Of a DNA stretch of 22,843 bases, positions 7,026 through 14,888 are shown piece by piece. Source of the DNA: an uncultured Selenomonadales bacterium (GTDB lineage Bacteria > Bacillota > Negativicutes > Selenomonadales > Selenomonadaceae); contig CAMVIO010000006.1 in assembly GCA_947167555.1 (NCBI GenBank), positions 1 through 22,843 on the forward strand, given 5' to 3'. The notes under the pieces were generated by a model. The model did not search any database. It was not told the DNA's origin and saw only the letters and a program-made list of their open reading frames with translations. Position 1 is the stretch's first letter. Each line of letters opens with the position of its first letter. The translations under genes were made by a program, and so were the position numbers.

Positions 7026-8714
7026 TTGCGTATCAAGGTGTTTAAGGCGGCCGATCTCAAGGAAGCCATGGCAATGGTCAAGGACGAATTGGGACGCGAC
7101 GCGGTCATTCTTCATACGAAACGATATAAGCAGGGCGGCTTTTTGGGCTATAAGAGCAAGGAAGTCGTGGAAGTGACGGCAGCGGTGGATGATACGCCGC
7201 GCCGCCCTCGCGTGAAGCTTCCGGCAATGCCGCGCACACCGAGACAACCGGCCGCGCGTCCGCCGGAGCCGCCGAAGCCGCAAAAAGCTGCTCCGCCCCG
7301 CAATGTGCTTTCGCAGTACAAGACGGCGGGAACCGAGGAAGGCGTTTCCTTGGCTCGGGTACAGAATCAGGAGATAGAACTTCCCGCGACGCCGGAAACG
7401 GAAGGATTCGCGCCTCTCACGCCCGAGCCGATTTTGCGTGCTCCGGCAGCGCCGAAAACTTCAAAACCGGCAAAAAAACGTCCGCCGCGGATTAGCGTGC
7501 AGCCGTCCCAAAATTCGGAAGAAGAAACATTTGACGGGCTGAGTTTGGAAGAAATCGAGTCGGGATTGGCGGAGCCGATTTTGAACAAGCCGGAGTCGGC
7601 CGTTGAACGTTCGGCGAAAACGCCTGCATCGAGCCGGGCGGCCCAGCCGGAGGGAGCGCCCAGGAAGGAAAAATCCCGCATCATCAAAGCGGAAACTCTT
7701 GCGGCGGCTGCGGCCAAGGAGACGGCACAGACCAAGGCAGAGGAGATGACAGAGCCGGAGACGGCTGTTGCCTCCAATGAGCTGTCGGTTGCTCCGTCTG
7801 AGGTTTCTGCCGAGATGCCGGAAACTGTCGGGGACGAGCAAGAGGTCAGCGACAAGCAGAAAAAAATCAACGCGCTGGAAGACGAGCTGGCGCAAATGCG
7901 CCAAATGCTCCGGCAGGTGATGAACCAGCCGGCCAGCGGCGATGAGACGGTGACGCTCAAGGATGCGCTCATGGCGCAGGATCTTCGCGACGACGTCATG
8001 CAGGACATGATACGCAAGATTCCGCCGGCGACGATGATGCTTGGCAAGGACTCCCCGGAAGCCGTGAAGGCGCTTGGGGATTATCTGCACAGCGTCGTGA
8101 AGACAGGCGACGGGATTGGACTGAAGGACGGTCGCCCGAAAATTGTCGCTTTGATTGGCACTACGGGCGTCGGCAAGACGACGACGATTGCGAAAATCGC
8201 GGCGAAATTCGTACTGGAACGCGGGATCAGCGTTGCGCTGATCACGGCGGATACTTACCGGATTTCGGCGGTGGATCAGCTTCGGACGTATTCCGACATC
8301 ATCGGGCTTCCGCTGGAGATCGTCTATTCGCCGGAGGAACTCAAGCCCGCCCTTCGGAAGCACCGGGGCAAGAAATTGATTTTGATTGATACGGCGGGGA
8401 GAAGTCAGAACAACGAATACCAGATGGACGAGCTGAAAGAGCTTTTGTCGGTGGATCCTTCGATTGAGAAACATCTCGTGCTCAGCGCGACGACAAAGGA
8501 GTGTGACGCGGAAGCGATCCTGGAACGATTCGCGGCCTGCCGTCCCGACCGTTTGCTGATGACAAAGACGGATGAAACGGAAAGCATCGGGTTCATTGTG
8601 AATCTGCTGTTTGACCGGCGGCTGGCGATGTCCTACCTGACGACGGGACAAAGCGTTCCGGACGATATTGAGCCGGCGAAGCCGGAAGCTCTGGCAAGGC
8701 TGATGCTGAGGTAA
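7026..8714 (+). CDS. flhF: Flagellar placement GTPase FlhF
   Basis: FlhF is an SRP-family GTPase that sets where flagella are built. The start is TTG at 7026, directly after the flhA stop; the first residues MRIKVFKAADLKEAM...LGRDAVILHTK are the classic FlhF N-terminus, so this unusual start is firm. A long variable region (about 55-270), rich in Pro, Ala, Glu and Lys, forms the basic/disordered B domain. It is followed by a helical N domain and the GTPase G domain: P-loop GTTGVGKT at 378-385, ITADTYRISAVDQLRTY, DTAGR, and TKTD at 513-516. B. subtilis FlhF is much shorter (about 366 residues); the 562 residues here come from the linker. It pairs with FlhG next door, whose N-terminal motif stimulates its GTPase. 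Confidence 0.96.
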   Translation: MRIKVFKAADLKEAMAMVKDELGRDAVILHTKRYKQGGFLGYKSKEVVEVTAAVDDTPRRPRVKLPAMPRTPRQPAARPPEPPKPQKAAPPRNVLSQYKTAGTEEGVSLARVQNQEIELPATPETEGFAPLTPEPILRAPAAPKTSKPAKKRPPRISVQPSQNSEEETFDGLSLEEIESGLAEPILNKPESAVERSAKTPASSRAAQPEGAPRKEKSRIIKAETLAAAAAKETAQTKAEEMTEPETAVASNELSVAPSEVSAEMPETVGDEQEVSDKQKKINALEDELAQMRQMLRQVMNQPASGDETVTLKDALMAQDLRDDVMQDMIRKIPPATMMLGKDSPEAVKALGDYLHSVVKTGDGIGLKDGRPKIVALIGTTGVGKTTTIAKIAAKFVLERGISVALITADTYRISAVDQLRTYSDIIGLPLEIVYSPEELKPALRKHRGKKLILIDTAGRSQNNEYQMDELKELLSVDPSIEKHLVLSATTKECDAEAILERFAACRPDRLLMTKTDETESIGFIVNLLFDRRLAMSYLTTGQSVPDDIEPAKPEALARLMLR

Positions 8715-8720
8715 TGTGAA

Positions 8721-9701
8721 ATGAAGGATCAGGCGTCGAGCCTGCGGGAGCTCGTACAGGGAAAAAACGAATACAGCGAGCCGCAGCCTGCGCCGTCTTA
8801 TCCGTATGCACAGGGGGCGCCGTCGGCGACGCCTGCGCCGCAGGCTGCGGCACAGGAAGTCATGCCGGTATATAAAAGGGTTTTTCGTCCGACGATACGG
8901 ACGAGCGCCCGCGTGATTGCCATTACCAGCGGCAAGGGCGGCGTCGGCAAGACGAATCTGACGGTTAATCTCGCGATAGCGATGGCGAAAATCGGGCGGC
9001 GCGTGATGATTGTTGACGCCGACCTCGGCATGGCGAATGTCGACGTGGTGCTGGGAACAATGTCGAAGCATCATTTGCTGCACCTTTTGCAGCCCGATGT
9101 GCAGCTGGAGGATGTGCTGATCCACGGCCCTTACGGCGTGAATTACATTTCCGGCGGCTCGGCTATCGAACGCGCGGTGGATTTTACGCCCCAGGAGCGG
9201 AAATGCCTGATGGATAAGCTGACCGCCTGCGAGTCGATGGCGGATATTGTGCTCGTCGACACGGGCGCCGGGCTGGGGCGAAACGTGCTGGATTTCATTC
9301 TCGCGGCGGACGAGGTCATCCTTGTGACGACGCCGGAACCGACTGCATTGACCGACGCGTACGCGGTCATGAAAGCGTACAGCATGAATTCCGAAAAAAA
9401 AGACTTGAAGATTGTGGTCAATCGCGTATATGATGAGAGTGAAAGTACGGAAGTTGTGACAAAACTCCAGCGGACCTCGGAAAAATTTCTTTCGATGCCG
9501 CTGACAAGCCTCGGTTATATTTATGAGGACAGGAGCGTCATGAACGCGGTCAAACGCCAGCAGCCATTGCTTTCCGCCTTTCCCGACACGATGGCGTCGC
9601 GCTGCATTGAGATGGTCGCAAAAAATGTTCTTTACGGAGGAGAGCATAAAATTCGTTTAGGTTGGAAGGGTTTTTTACAACGCGTGTTGAATTTCTCCTA
9701 G
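8721..9701 (+). CDS. flhG: Flagellar number regulator FlhG (YlxH/FleN, MinD-like ATPase)
   Basis: This MinD/ParA-type ATPase limits flagellar number and stimulates FlhF. Residues 3-12 (DQASSLRELV) match the DQAxxLR activator motif that FlhG uses to stimulate FlhF. A Pro/Ala-rich insert of about 30 residues follows. The deviant Walker A SGKGGVGKT lies at 70-78, the switch I region DADLGMANVD at 99-108, and switch II DTGAGLG follows near residue 180. The C-terminus (GWKGFLQRVLNFS) has the amphipathic, basic look of a MinD membrane-targeting helix. The length of 326 residues is slightly long because of the insert. The start at 8721 follows flhF by six bases. Confidence 0.95.
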   Translation: MKDQASSLRELVQGKNEYSEPQPAPSYPYAQGAPSATPAPQAAAQEVMPVYKRVFRPTIRTSARVIAITSGKGGVGKTNLTVNLAIAMAKIGRRVMIVDADLGMANVDVVLGTMSKHHLLHLLQPDVQLEDVLIHGPYGVNYISGGSAIERAVDFTPQERKCLMDKLTACESMADIVLVDTGAGLGRNVLDFILAADEVILVTTPEPTALTDAYAVMKAYSMNSEKKDLKIVVNRVYDESESTEVVTKLQRTSEKFLSMPLTSLGYIYEDRSVMNAVKRQQPLLSAFPDTMASRCIEMVAKNVLYGGEHKIRLGWKGFLQRVLNFS

Positions 9702-9728
9702 AAGAAGTTTTTTGTTGGAAAACTTTTT
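9702..9728 (+). terminator. AT-rich hairpin after flhG
   Basis: Bases 9702-9711 and 9719-9728 pair over ten positions (one G-U), with a seven-base loop and U residues at the 3' side. The stem is nearly all A-T, so it would be a weak terminator or attenuator between the flhF-flhG and cheB blocks. It marks the beginning of the only large gap in the first two thirds of the operon. Confidence 0.3.
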
Positions 9729-9745
9729 ACATATATTTCCCATGA

Positions 9746-9901
9746 GGAGGTGCCGATCATGCCAAGGGATGCGGATGGGATGCCATGTATGATCCATAGC
9801 GGGCAAGGGAATGCCTGGGGGTGGGCCTTGATGCGCGAAAGGTTTTTGCAACGAGCGCAATCGGGCGCTTTATGCCCCCTCAGAACTGATTCGGCACGTC
9901 C
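9746..9901 (+). ncRNA. Candidate structured RNA or leader upstream of cheB
   Basis: The gap between flhG and cheB closes on itself. Bases 9746-9759 pair with 9887-9901 (about 13 pairs, one G-G mismatch, one bulged T). Inside, GGGCA/TGCCT near 9800-9816 makes a small hairpin, CTG-GGGG (9815-9821) pairs with CCCC-T-CAG (9876-9883), and GATGCGC near 9830-9836 pairs with GCGCAATC near 9855-9862. The closing stem buries GGAGGTG, a perfect anti-Shine-Dalgarno match. I compared it by eye with the c-di-GMP-I riboswitch and saw no fit. It may be an RNA control element for cheB or for the short reading frame at 9759. Pairings were found by hand; no folding energy was computed. Confidence 0.4.
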
Positions 9902-9926
9902 AATAGGGAATGGGCCGACGGAATGA
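9759..9926 (+). CDS. Possible 55-residue ORF with very strong ribosome site
   Basis: An ATG at 9759 is preceded by AGGAGGTG at about 9745-9752, an almost ideal ribosome-binding site at good spacing. The frame stays open for 55 codons to TGA at 9924-9926. The predicted peptide (MPRDADGMPCMIHSGQ...) is rich in Gly, Arg, Pro and Trp, has no membrane segment or motif I recognise, and looks like translated GC-rich non-coding DNA. The ribosome site and start codon sit in the base stem of the candidate RNA described for this region, so either a small regulated peptide or an RNA with an accidental ORF is possible. I lean to the latter. Confidence 0.25.
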   Translation: MPRDADGMPCMIHSGQGNAWGWALMRERFLQRAQSGALCPLRTDSARPIGNGPTE

Positions 9927-9943
9927 TGACGTTCTGAGACGAA

Positions 9944-9956
9944 GACCGATTCGGTC
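9944..9956. repeat. Short palindrome just upstream of cheB
   Basis: GACCGA-T-TCGGTC is a perfect 13-base inverted repeat ending seven bases before the GGGGGA ribosome site of cheB. It may form a small hairpin (5-bp stem, 3-base loop) or a protein site. A short match like this can occur by chance. Confidence 0.3.
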
Positions 9957-9974
9957 CAGATAGGGGGACAGTCC

Positions 9975-11150
9975 ATGATTCGAGTAGTGATTGCCGACGA
10001 CTCTGCGTTCATGCGCATGGTGTTGTCGGATATGTTCAAGAAGCAATCGGATTTTGAAGTTGTCGGGGTCGCGAAGAACGGCAAGGAGGCAGTCGAGAAA
10101 GTCAAAGAGCTGAACCCTGATCTTGTGACGATGGACGTCAATATGCCGGTGATGGACGGCCTGCAAGCGCTGGAAGCCATCATGAAAGACTGCCCGACGC
10201 CGGTTGTGATGTTCTCAAGCCTCACGCAAGAGGGCGCAAAGGCGACAATCAAGGCGCTGTCCCTCGGTGCGGTGGATTTCGTGAGTAAGGTGGGCGGCTC
10301 CATCTCGAAAGTCGACACGGTGGAGGACGAAATCCTCTCGAAGGCACGGGCAGCGGCTTATGCTAAGGTCGGAGGGAAGCGAAGATTTATGCCTCCTCCG
10401 TCGCTCGCACCACAGCCGGCATCATCGCCGCCGACAGTTGCCTCGGTGCCGCCGGTTAAATCCGAGCCGACGATGCGGCGAATCTCCCTTCCGACGCGTA
10501 AGGGGTATACGCCGCCGCCATCGCCGCCGCCGCTTACGCCAAGGCCAAAGCCGACTGTGCATGCGGCTCCGGCAGGAGGCGGCACAGGAAGAAAGCTGGT
10601 CGTGCTGGGGTGCTCGACGGGAGGGCCGAAGGCGCTTCAGACTGTCGTGGCAGGGTTGCCGCGAAGCCTGCCTTGCGGCGTTCTGATTGTTCAGCACATG
10701 CCGCCGGGGTTCACAAAATCTTTGGCGGAAAGATTGAACGAAATCTCTCAAATTTCCGTGAAAGAAGCGGAAAATCATGATATGATAAAAGCAGGGCAGG
10801 TGTATATCGCTCCGGGCAATTATCATATGACGGTTACAGGCAGCGGAAGGGAAATTGTCCTGAATCAGGACCCGCCGATTGGGACGCTTCGCCCGGCGGC
10901 TGATGTTCTCTTCAGATCAGCGGCTCCGCTTGGCAGGGACATAGTTTCAGTTATCCTGACAGGCATGGGAAGCGACGGGGCTCTTGGCATGACGGAAATC
11001 AAGAAGACAGGCGGGTACGTCATCGCGGAAAGCGAGGAAACGGCCATTGTCTACGGGATGCCGAAAGCTGTCGTCGATCTCGGCCTAGCCGATGAGATAA
11101 AGCCCTTGCAAGACATTGCAGGTGCGATTGTAAGTGCAGTCAGCCACTAA
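9975..11150 (+). CDS. cheB: Chemotaxis methylesterase response regulator CheB
   Basis: CheB removes methyl groups from receptor glutamates (and deamidates some glutamines) when phosphorylated by CheA, giving adaptation. The receiver domain (1-120) has D8/D9 and phosphoacceptor D54 in MDVNMPVMDG. A long Pro/Ser-rich linker (about 135-200, with PPPSPPPLTPRP) is followed by the methylesterase domain with catalytic triad S214 (GCSTGGP), H241 (VQHMPPG) and D334 (GMGSDGALGM). At 391 residues it exceeds the usual ~350 because of the linker. The ATG at 9975 has AGGGGGA at 9962-9968. Its end runs into the cheA leader. All catalytic residues are present, so it should be active. Confidence 0.97.
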   Translation: MIRVVIADDSAFMRMVLSDMFKKQSDFEVVGVAKNGKEAVEKVKELNPDLVTMDVNMPVMDGLQALEAIMKDCPTPVVMFSSLTQEGAKATIKALSLGAVDFVSKVGGSISKVDTVEDEILSKARAAAYAKVGGKRRFMPPPSLAPQPASSPPTVASVPPVKSEPTMRRISLPTRKGYTPPPSPPPLTPRPKPTVHAAPAGGGTGRKLVVLGCSTGGPKALQTVVAGLPRSLPCGVLIVQHMPPGFTKSLAERLNEISQISVKEAENHDMIKAGQVYIAPGNYHMTVTGSGREIVLNQDPPIGTLRPAADVLFRSAAPLGRDIVSVILTGMGSDGALGMTEIKKTGGYVIAESEETAIVYGMPKAVVDLGLADEIKPLQDIAGAIVSAVSH

Positions 11151-11172
11151 GGAAGAAATAGGGGGAATAAAA

Positions 11173-13269
11173 ATGGACACAAATCAGTACATGGAAATGT
11201 TTTTGGAAGAATCTCGTGAACATTTGCAGTCGCTGAACGATGGCCTCTTGGCATTGGAGAACGATCCGGAAGAAGTATCGGTCGTCAATGACATCTTCCG
11301 TAACGCCCATACGATCAAGGGCATGTCGGCGACAATGGGCTTTACGAAGATTGCCGAATTGACCCATGACATGGAAAACGTATTCGACCTTCTGCGCACG
11401 GAGAAGATGAAGGTCAACGAGGATATCATGGATACGCTCTTCAAGACCATCGACTCCTTGGAGCAGATGATTGAGAGCGTTGGTTCGGGCGGCCCGGAGG
11501 ACGTTGTCGATATTACGGGGTTTGCCTCGAAGCTCAGCGCGCTTGCCAGCGGCAAGACTGTGGCTGAGGCGGAACCGGCTCCGGCGCCTGCGGCAGCGGC
11601 GCCTGCGGCGGCAGCTCCGGCAGCAGCTGGATCGTCTATTGAATATTCGGATACGGATAAGGACGTCATCATGGAAGCGGCGAACGGCGGGATGCATGTT
11701 TACCATGTCAAGGTGACGCTTGCCGACAATTGCGTCCTGAAATCTGCGCGTTCCTATATGGTCATGAATGCGCTGGATCAGCTCGGCGAGGTCGTGAAAT
11801 CCGTTCCTCCGGCTGAGGATCTTGAACAGGAAAAATTCGAGCAGTCCTTTGACGTTGTGACTGTGACCGATTCCGAGATGAAGGCAATCGAAGACTCGAT
11901 ACTTTCCATTTCGGAAGTGGAGTCAGTGGAAATCAAGGACGCGGTGGAAGAAATTAAGGCCGCAGCGGCACCCGCGGAGGCACCGGCAGCGGCTCCGGCT
12001 GCCGCGGCGCCGACGGCGCCCGCGGCAAATGTGCCTGTGCCTGCAGCCCCCGTCGCACCCGCAGCGCAGCCGTCCGCACCCCCGGCGAAGAAGCCTGCGG
12101 CGGATGCGAAGAAACTCAAGAGCGGCCAGTCGGTCCGCGTGGACATCGAAAAACTCGATACGCTGATGAACCTCATGGGCGAGCTGGTCATCAACAAGGT
12201 GCGCCTGGAGCAGATCGGCACTACCCATCGCCTGACAGAGCTGACAGAGACGCTGGAGCAGATGGACCGCGTGACGACGGATTTGCAGACGGTCGTCATG
12301 AAGGTTCGCATGGTTCCCGTCGGCCAGGTCTTCAACCGTTTCCCGCGCATGGTCCGCGACCTCGCGAAGGAACTGGGCAAGGAACTGAACCTGACCATCG
12401 AAGGCGAGGAAACAGAACTCGATCGTACGGTCATCGACGAGATCGGCGATCCGATCATGCACCTCCTGCGCAATTCTCTTGACCATGGCCTTGAGCATCC
12501 GGATGACCGCGAGGCGAAAGGCAAGCCCCGCATCGGCGAGGTCGGCCTGATCGCGCGTCACGAAGGCAACAACGTCGTCATCATGGTTACGGATGACGGC
12601 AAGGGCATCGACGCGGACGTGATTCGTCGCAAGGCCGTTGAAAAGGGAATGATTTCCGAGGACGAGGCGAACAGCCTTGACGACGCCGATGCGGTGCGTC
12701 TGATCTTCCTGCCGGGCTTCTCGACGGCGGAGGTGGTTACGGACGTTTCGGGACGCGGCGTCGGCATGGACGTTGTCCGGAGCAAGATCGAGACCCTCGG
12801 CGGCCATGTGGACGTCGAGACCAAGATCGACGAGGGCAGCGTATTCAAGATCAAGCTGCCGTTGACGCTGGCGATTATCCAGGCCCTTCTCGTCAAGGTG
12901 CAGGAAGAGATGTACGCCATCCCGCTCGGCTCTATCGACAGCACCATCAATATCACACAGGAAGACATCAAGACGGTTCGCAACAAGGAAGTCATTGTCC
13001 TGCGCGGACAGATTATCCCCATTATCCGACTTGGCGACATCCTCAATGTGCCGCGCGTGCATGAAACGGACAGCGATGACATCTTCGTCGTCGTCGTCCA
13101 TATCGGCGAGCGCAAGGCGGGCATCGTGGTCGACAACCTGATCGGTCAGCAGGAAATCGTCATCAAGACGCTTGGCAAGCTCCTTGCAGGGCTCAAGGTG
13201 ATTTCCGGCGCGACGGTGCTCGGCGATGGACGCGTGGCGATGATTCTTGACGTCAGCGCGTTGATGTAA
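11173..13269 (+). CDS. cheA: Chemotaxis histidine kinase CheA
   Basis: CheA autophosphorylates in receptor arrays and passes phosphate to CheY and CheB. The frame is open from 11134 but the ATG at 11173, with AGGGGGAATAAAA before it, gives the canonical start MDTNQYMEMFLEESREHL. Domains in order: Hpt/P1 with phosphorylated H46 (NAHTIKG); Ala/Pro linker; CheY-binding P2 (about 154-255); a second Ala/Pro linker (about 262-310); dimerisation P3; ATPase P4 with N-box N434/H438, G1 box D474-D475-G476 and G2 box G527-G531; and the CheW-like P5 (about 560-698). The two Ala/Pro linkers are long low-complexity runs. It overlaps no neighbour; cheW follows in 19 bases. No missing key residue seen. Confidence 0.97.
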   Translation: MDTNQYMEMFLEESREHLQSLNDGLLALENDPEEVSVVNDIFRNAHTIKGMSATMGFTKIAELTHDMENVFDLLRTEKMKVNEDIMDTLFKTIDSLEQMIESVGSGGPEDVVDITGFASKLSALASGKTVAEAEPAPAPAAAAPAAAAPAAAGSSIEYSDTDKDVIMEAANGGMHVYHVKVTLADNCVLKSARSYMVMNALDQLGEVVKSVPPAEDLEQEKFEQSFDVVTVTDSEMKAIEDSILSISEVESVEIKDAVEEIKAAAAPAEAPAAAPAAAAPTAPAANVPVPAAPVAPAAQPSAPPAKKPAADAKKLKSGQSVRVDIEKLDTLMNLMGELVINKVRLEQIGTTHRLTELTETLEQMDRVTTDLQTVVMKVRMVPVGQVFNRFPRMVRDLAKELGKELNLTIEGEETELDRTVIDEIGDPIMHLLRNSLDHGLEHPDDREAKGKPRIGEVGLIARHEGNNVVIMVTDDGKGIDADVIRRKAVEKGMISEDEANSLDDADAVRLIFLPGFSTAEVVTDVSGRGVGMDVVRSKIETLGGHVDVETKIDEGSVFKIKLPLTLAIIQALLVKVQEEMYAIPLGSIDSTINITQEDIKTVRNKEVIVLRGQIIPIIRLGDILNVPRVHETDSDDIFVVVVHIGERKAGIVVDNLIGQQEIVIKTLGKLLAGLKVISGATVLGDGRVAMILDVSALM

Positions 13270-13288
13270 TCGGAAGGGGGAATTAGCG

Positions 13289-13759
13289 ATGGCAAAAGAA
13301 CTGATGACTGTGACGGAAGGCGAGACACAGGTCCAGGTCGTAGCGTTCAAGCTGCGCAGGGAAGAATATGGCTTCAACATTCTGAACGTAAAAGAAATCA
13401 AAGGGTTGACGGATATCACACGGGTGCCCTTCGCCTCTGACTTTATCAAGGGCGTTATCAACCTGCGCGGCTCGGTACTTCCGGTCATTGACCTCAAGAA
13501 GAGGCTCGGGCTTCAGGACATGGAATATACAGATGATACCCGCATCGTCGTCGTCCGTGAGGACGATCTTGAGGTCGGCATGATTGTCGATGCGGTGACG
13601 GGCGTCATCACGCTGAACGGCGAGCATATCGACGCTGCGAAGTCGGTGGACAACGAGAACAGTCGCTTTATCACGGGTGTTGGCAAGGTGGAAGAGGAAC
13701 GGCTGATTATTCTTTTGAATCTTGAAGCCATTATCGGGCTTCAGGACGAGATCAAGTGA
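13289..13759 (+). CDS. cheW: Chemotaxis coupling protein CheW
   Basis: CheW links receptors to CheA P5. The 156-residue product is a single CheW domain with typical strands and motifs: VVAFKLRREEYGFNILNVKEI, then TRVPFASDFIKGVINLRGSVLPVIDLKKRLG, and DAVTGVITL near the middle. A GGAAGGGGG ribosome site precedes the ATG. It is cotranscribed with cheA upstream and cheC 18 bases downstream. Length and sequence are ordinary for the family. Confidence 0.96.
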   Translation: MAKELMTVTEGETQVQVVAFKLRREEYGFNILNVKEIKGLTDITRVPFASDFIKGVINLRGSVLPVIDLKKRLGLQDMEYTDDTRIVVVREDDLEVGMIVDAVTGVITLNGEHIDAAKSVDNENSRFITGVGKVEEERLIILLNLEAIIGLQDEIK

Positions 13760-13777
13760 CGAAAGCGAGGAGCAGCC

Positions 13778-14401
13778 ATGGCAATATCAGATGATATTAT
13801 GGAGCTGAGTCCGGTCCAGCTTGATGCCTTGCGGGAAATCGGCAACGTGGGGGCAGGAAATTCCGCGACGGCATTATCGCAAATAATCAATCACAGGATT
13901 GATATGAATGTGCCGGAGGTTTCCATAGTGCCGATTACGGACGTGCCGGATCTCGTGGGCGGGCCGGATGTGATGGTTGCAGGCGTCTTCCTTCGTGTTT
14001 ACGGCGCGGCGCCGAGCAACATCCTTTTCCTGTTGCCTCAGGAAAGCGCGTTTTATCTGGTGGACATGATTTTGGGAAAACCGCACGGCGAGACGAAGAC
14101 GTTGGATTTCATGGACGAGTCCGCGTTGATGGAAATCGGGAATATTCTTGCAGGCGCGTACCTGAACGCGCTGTTCAATCTGACAAAGCTTTCGTTGTTG
14201 CCGTCGATTCCGGCGCTGGCGATGGACATGGCGGGAGCCATCCTTTCCGTCGTGTTGATCCAGCTTGGGCAGATGGGCGATCATGCGCTTGTCATTGAAA
14301 CGGAGTTTCAGGCTGACGAGGACGGGATCAAGGGGCATTTCTTCCTTGTGCCGGATCCGGGTTCCCTCGATACGATTCTGACGGCTGTGGGAGTGGGATA
14401 A
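13778..14401 (+). CDS. cheC: CheY-P phosphatase CheC
   Basis: CheC dephosphorylates CheY-P and partners CheD in the Bacillus/Thermotoga-type adaptation system. The 207 residues contain both active-site helices with the motif D/S-x3-E-x2-N: D16, E20, N23 and S115, E119, N122. Both sites look intact. The ribosome site GCGAGGAG precedes the ATG. The next gene, cheD, starts one base after the stop, consistent with CheC and CheD acting as a complex. The window has a second member of this phosphatase family, FliY. Confidence 0.96.
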   Translation: MAISDDIMELSPVQLDALREIGNVGAGNSATALSQIINHRIDMNVPEVSIVPITDVPDLVGGPDVMVAGVFLRVYGAAPSNILFLLPQESAFYLVDMILGKPHGETKTLDFMDESALMEIGNILAGAYLNALFNLTKLSLLPSIPALAMDMAGAILSVVLIQLGQMGDHALVIETEFQADEDGIKGHFFLVPDPGSLDTILTAVGVG

Positions 14402-14402
14402 A

Positions 14403-14888
14403 ATGGCAGAACTGATCAAGGTCGGCATGGCTGACTACAAGGTCGGTCGCGCTCCCTCAATCCTCATCAGCTATGGCTTGGGGTCTTGCATCGGGGTGTC
14501 GATGTACGATCCGACGGCAAAGGTCGGCGGATTGCTCCACATCATGCTCCCCGACAGCAAATCGTCCAGGACGACTGAAAACCCGGCGAAATTCGCGGAT
14601 ACGGGTATGCCGCTCATGCTGAAGGACGTATTGGCCTTGGGGGCAAACAAGAGCCGCCTTGTCGCGAAGATGGCAGGCGGCGCGCAGATGTTCGCGTTCG
14701 CGAAGGCGACAGATATCATGAAGGTCGGCCAACGAAATGCGGAGACGGTCAAGGAAATCCTGAAAACGATGGGAATCCGTCTTATAGCTGAGGATACGGG
14801 AGAGAATTACGGCCGCACGGTACAGATCAATTTGGAAAACGGCGTTTATACAGTAAAGACGATGGTAAAAGGTGAGAAGGATATTTAA
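14403..14888 (+). CDS. cheD: Chemoreceptor glutamine deamidase CheD
   Basis: CheD deamidates receptor glutamines and enhances CheC. The 161-residue product has the catalytic cysteine C29 in GLGSCIGV and histidine H46 in GGLLHIMLPDS, spaced exactly as C27 and H44 of Thermotoga CheD. The third residue of the described triad, a threonine six residues before the cysteine, is serine here (S23). A hydroxyl is kept, so activity is plausible. The AKMAGGAQMF block in the second half is also typical. It ends directly against the GTG of the next gene. Confidence 0.96.
   Translation: MAELIKVGMADYKVGRAPSILISYGLGSCIGVSMYDPTAKVGGLLHIMLPDSKSSRTTENPAKFADTGMPLMLKDVLALGANKSRLVAKMAGGAQMFAFAKATDIMKVGQRNAETVKEILKTMGIRLIAEDTGENYGRTVQINLENGVYTVKTMVKGEKDI

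Noticed and set aside
7461..9647. 728-residue minus-strand frame antisense to flhF and flhG
   Set aside because: Long antisense frames are common in GC-rich DNA; composition is Arg/His-rich, no motif, and the + strand genes are certain.
9746..9975. c-di-GMP-I (GEMM) riboswitch upstream of cheB
   Set aside because: Some words (GGGCAA, GAAAGG) appear but the conserved GACGCAAAGCC core and its spacing are absent.
11560..12120. Gene-like repeats or mobile element in cheA
   Set aside because: The repeated GCGGCTCCGGC-type words simply encode the Ala/Pro linkers; no direct or inverted ends.
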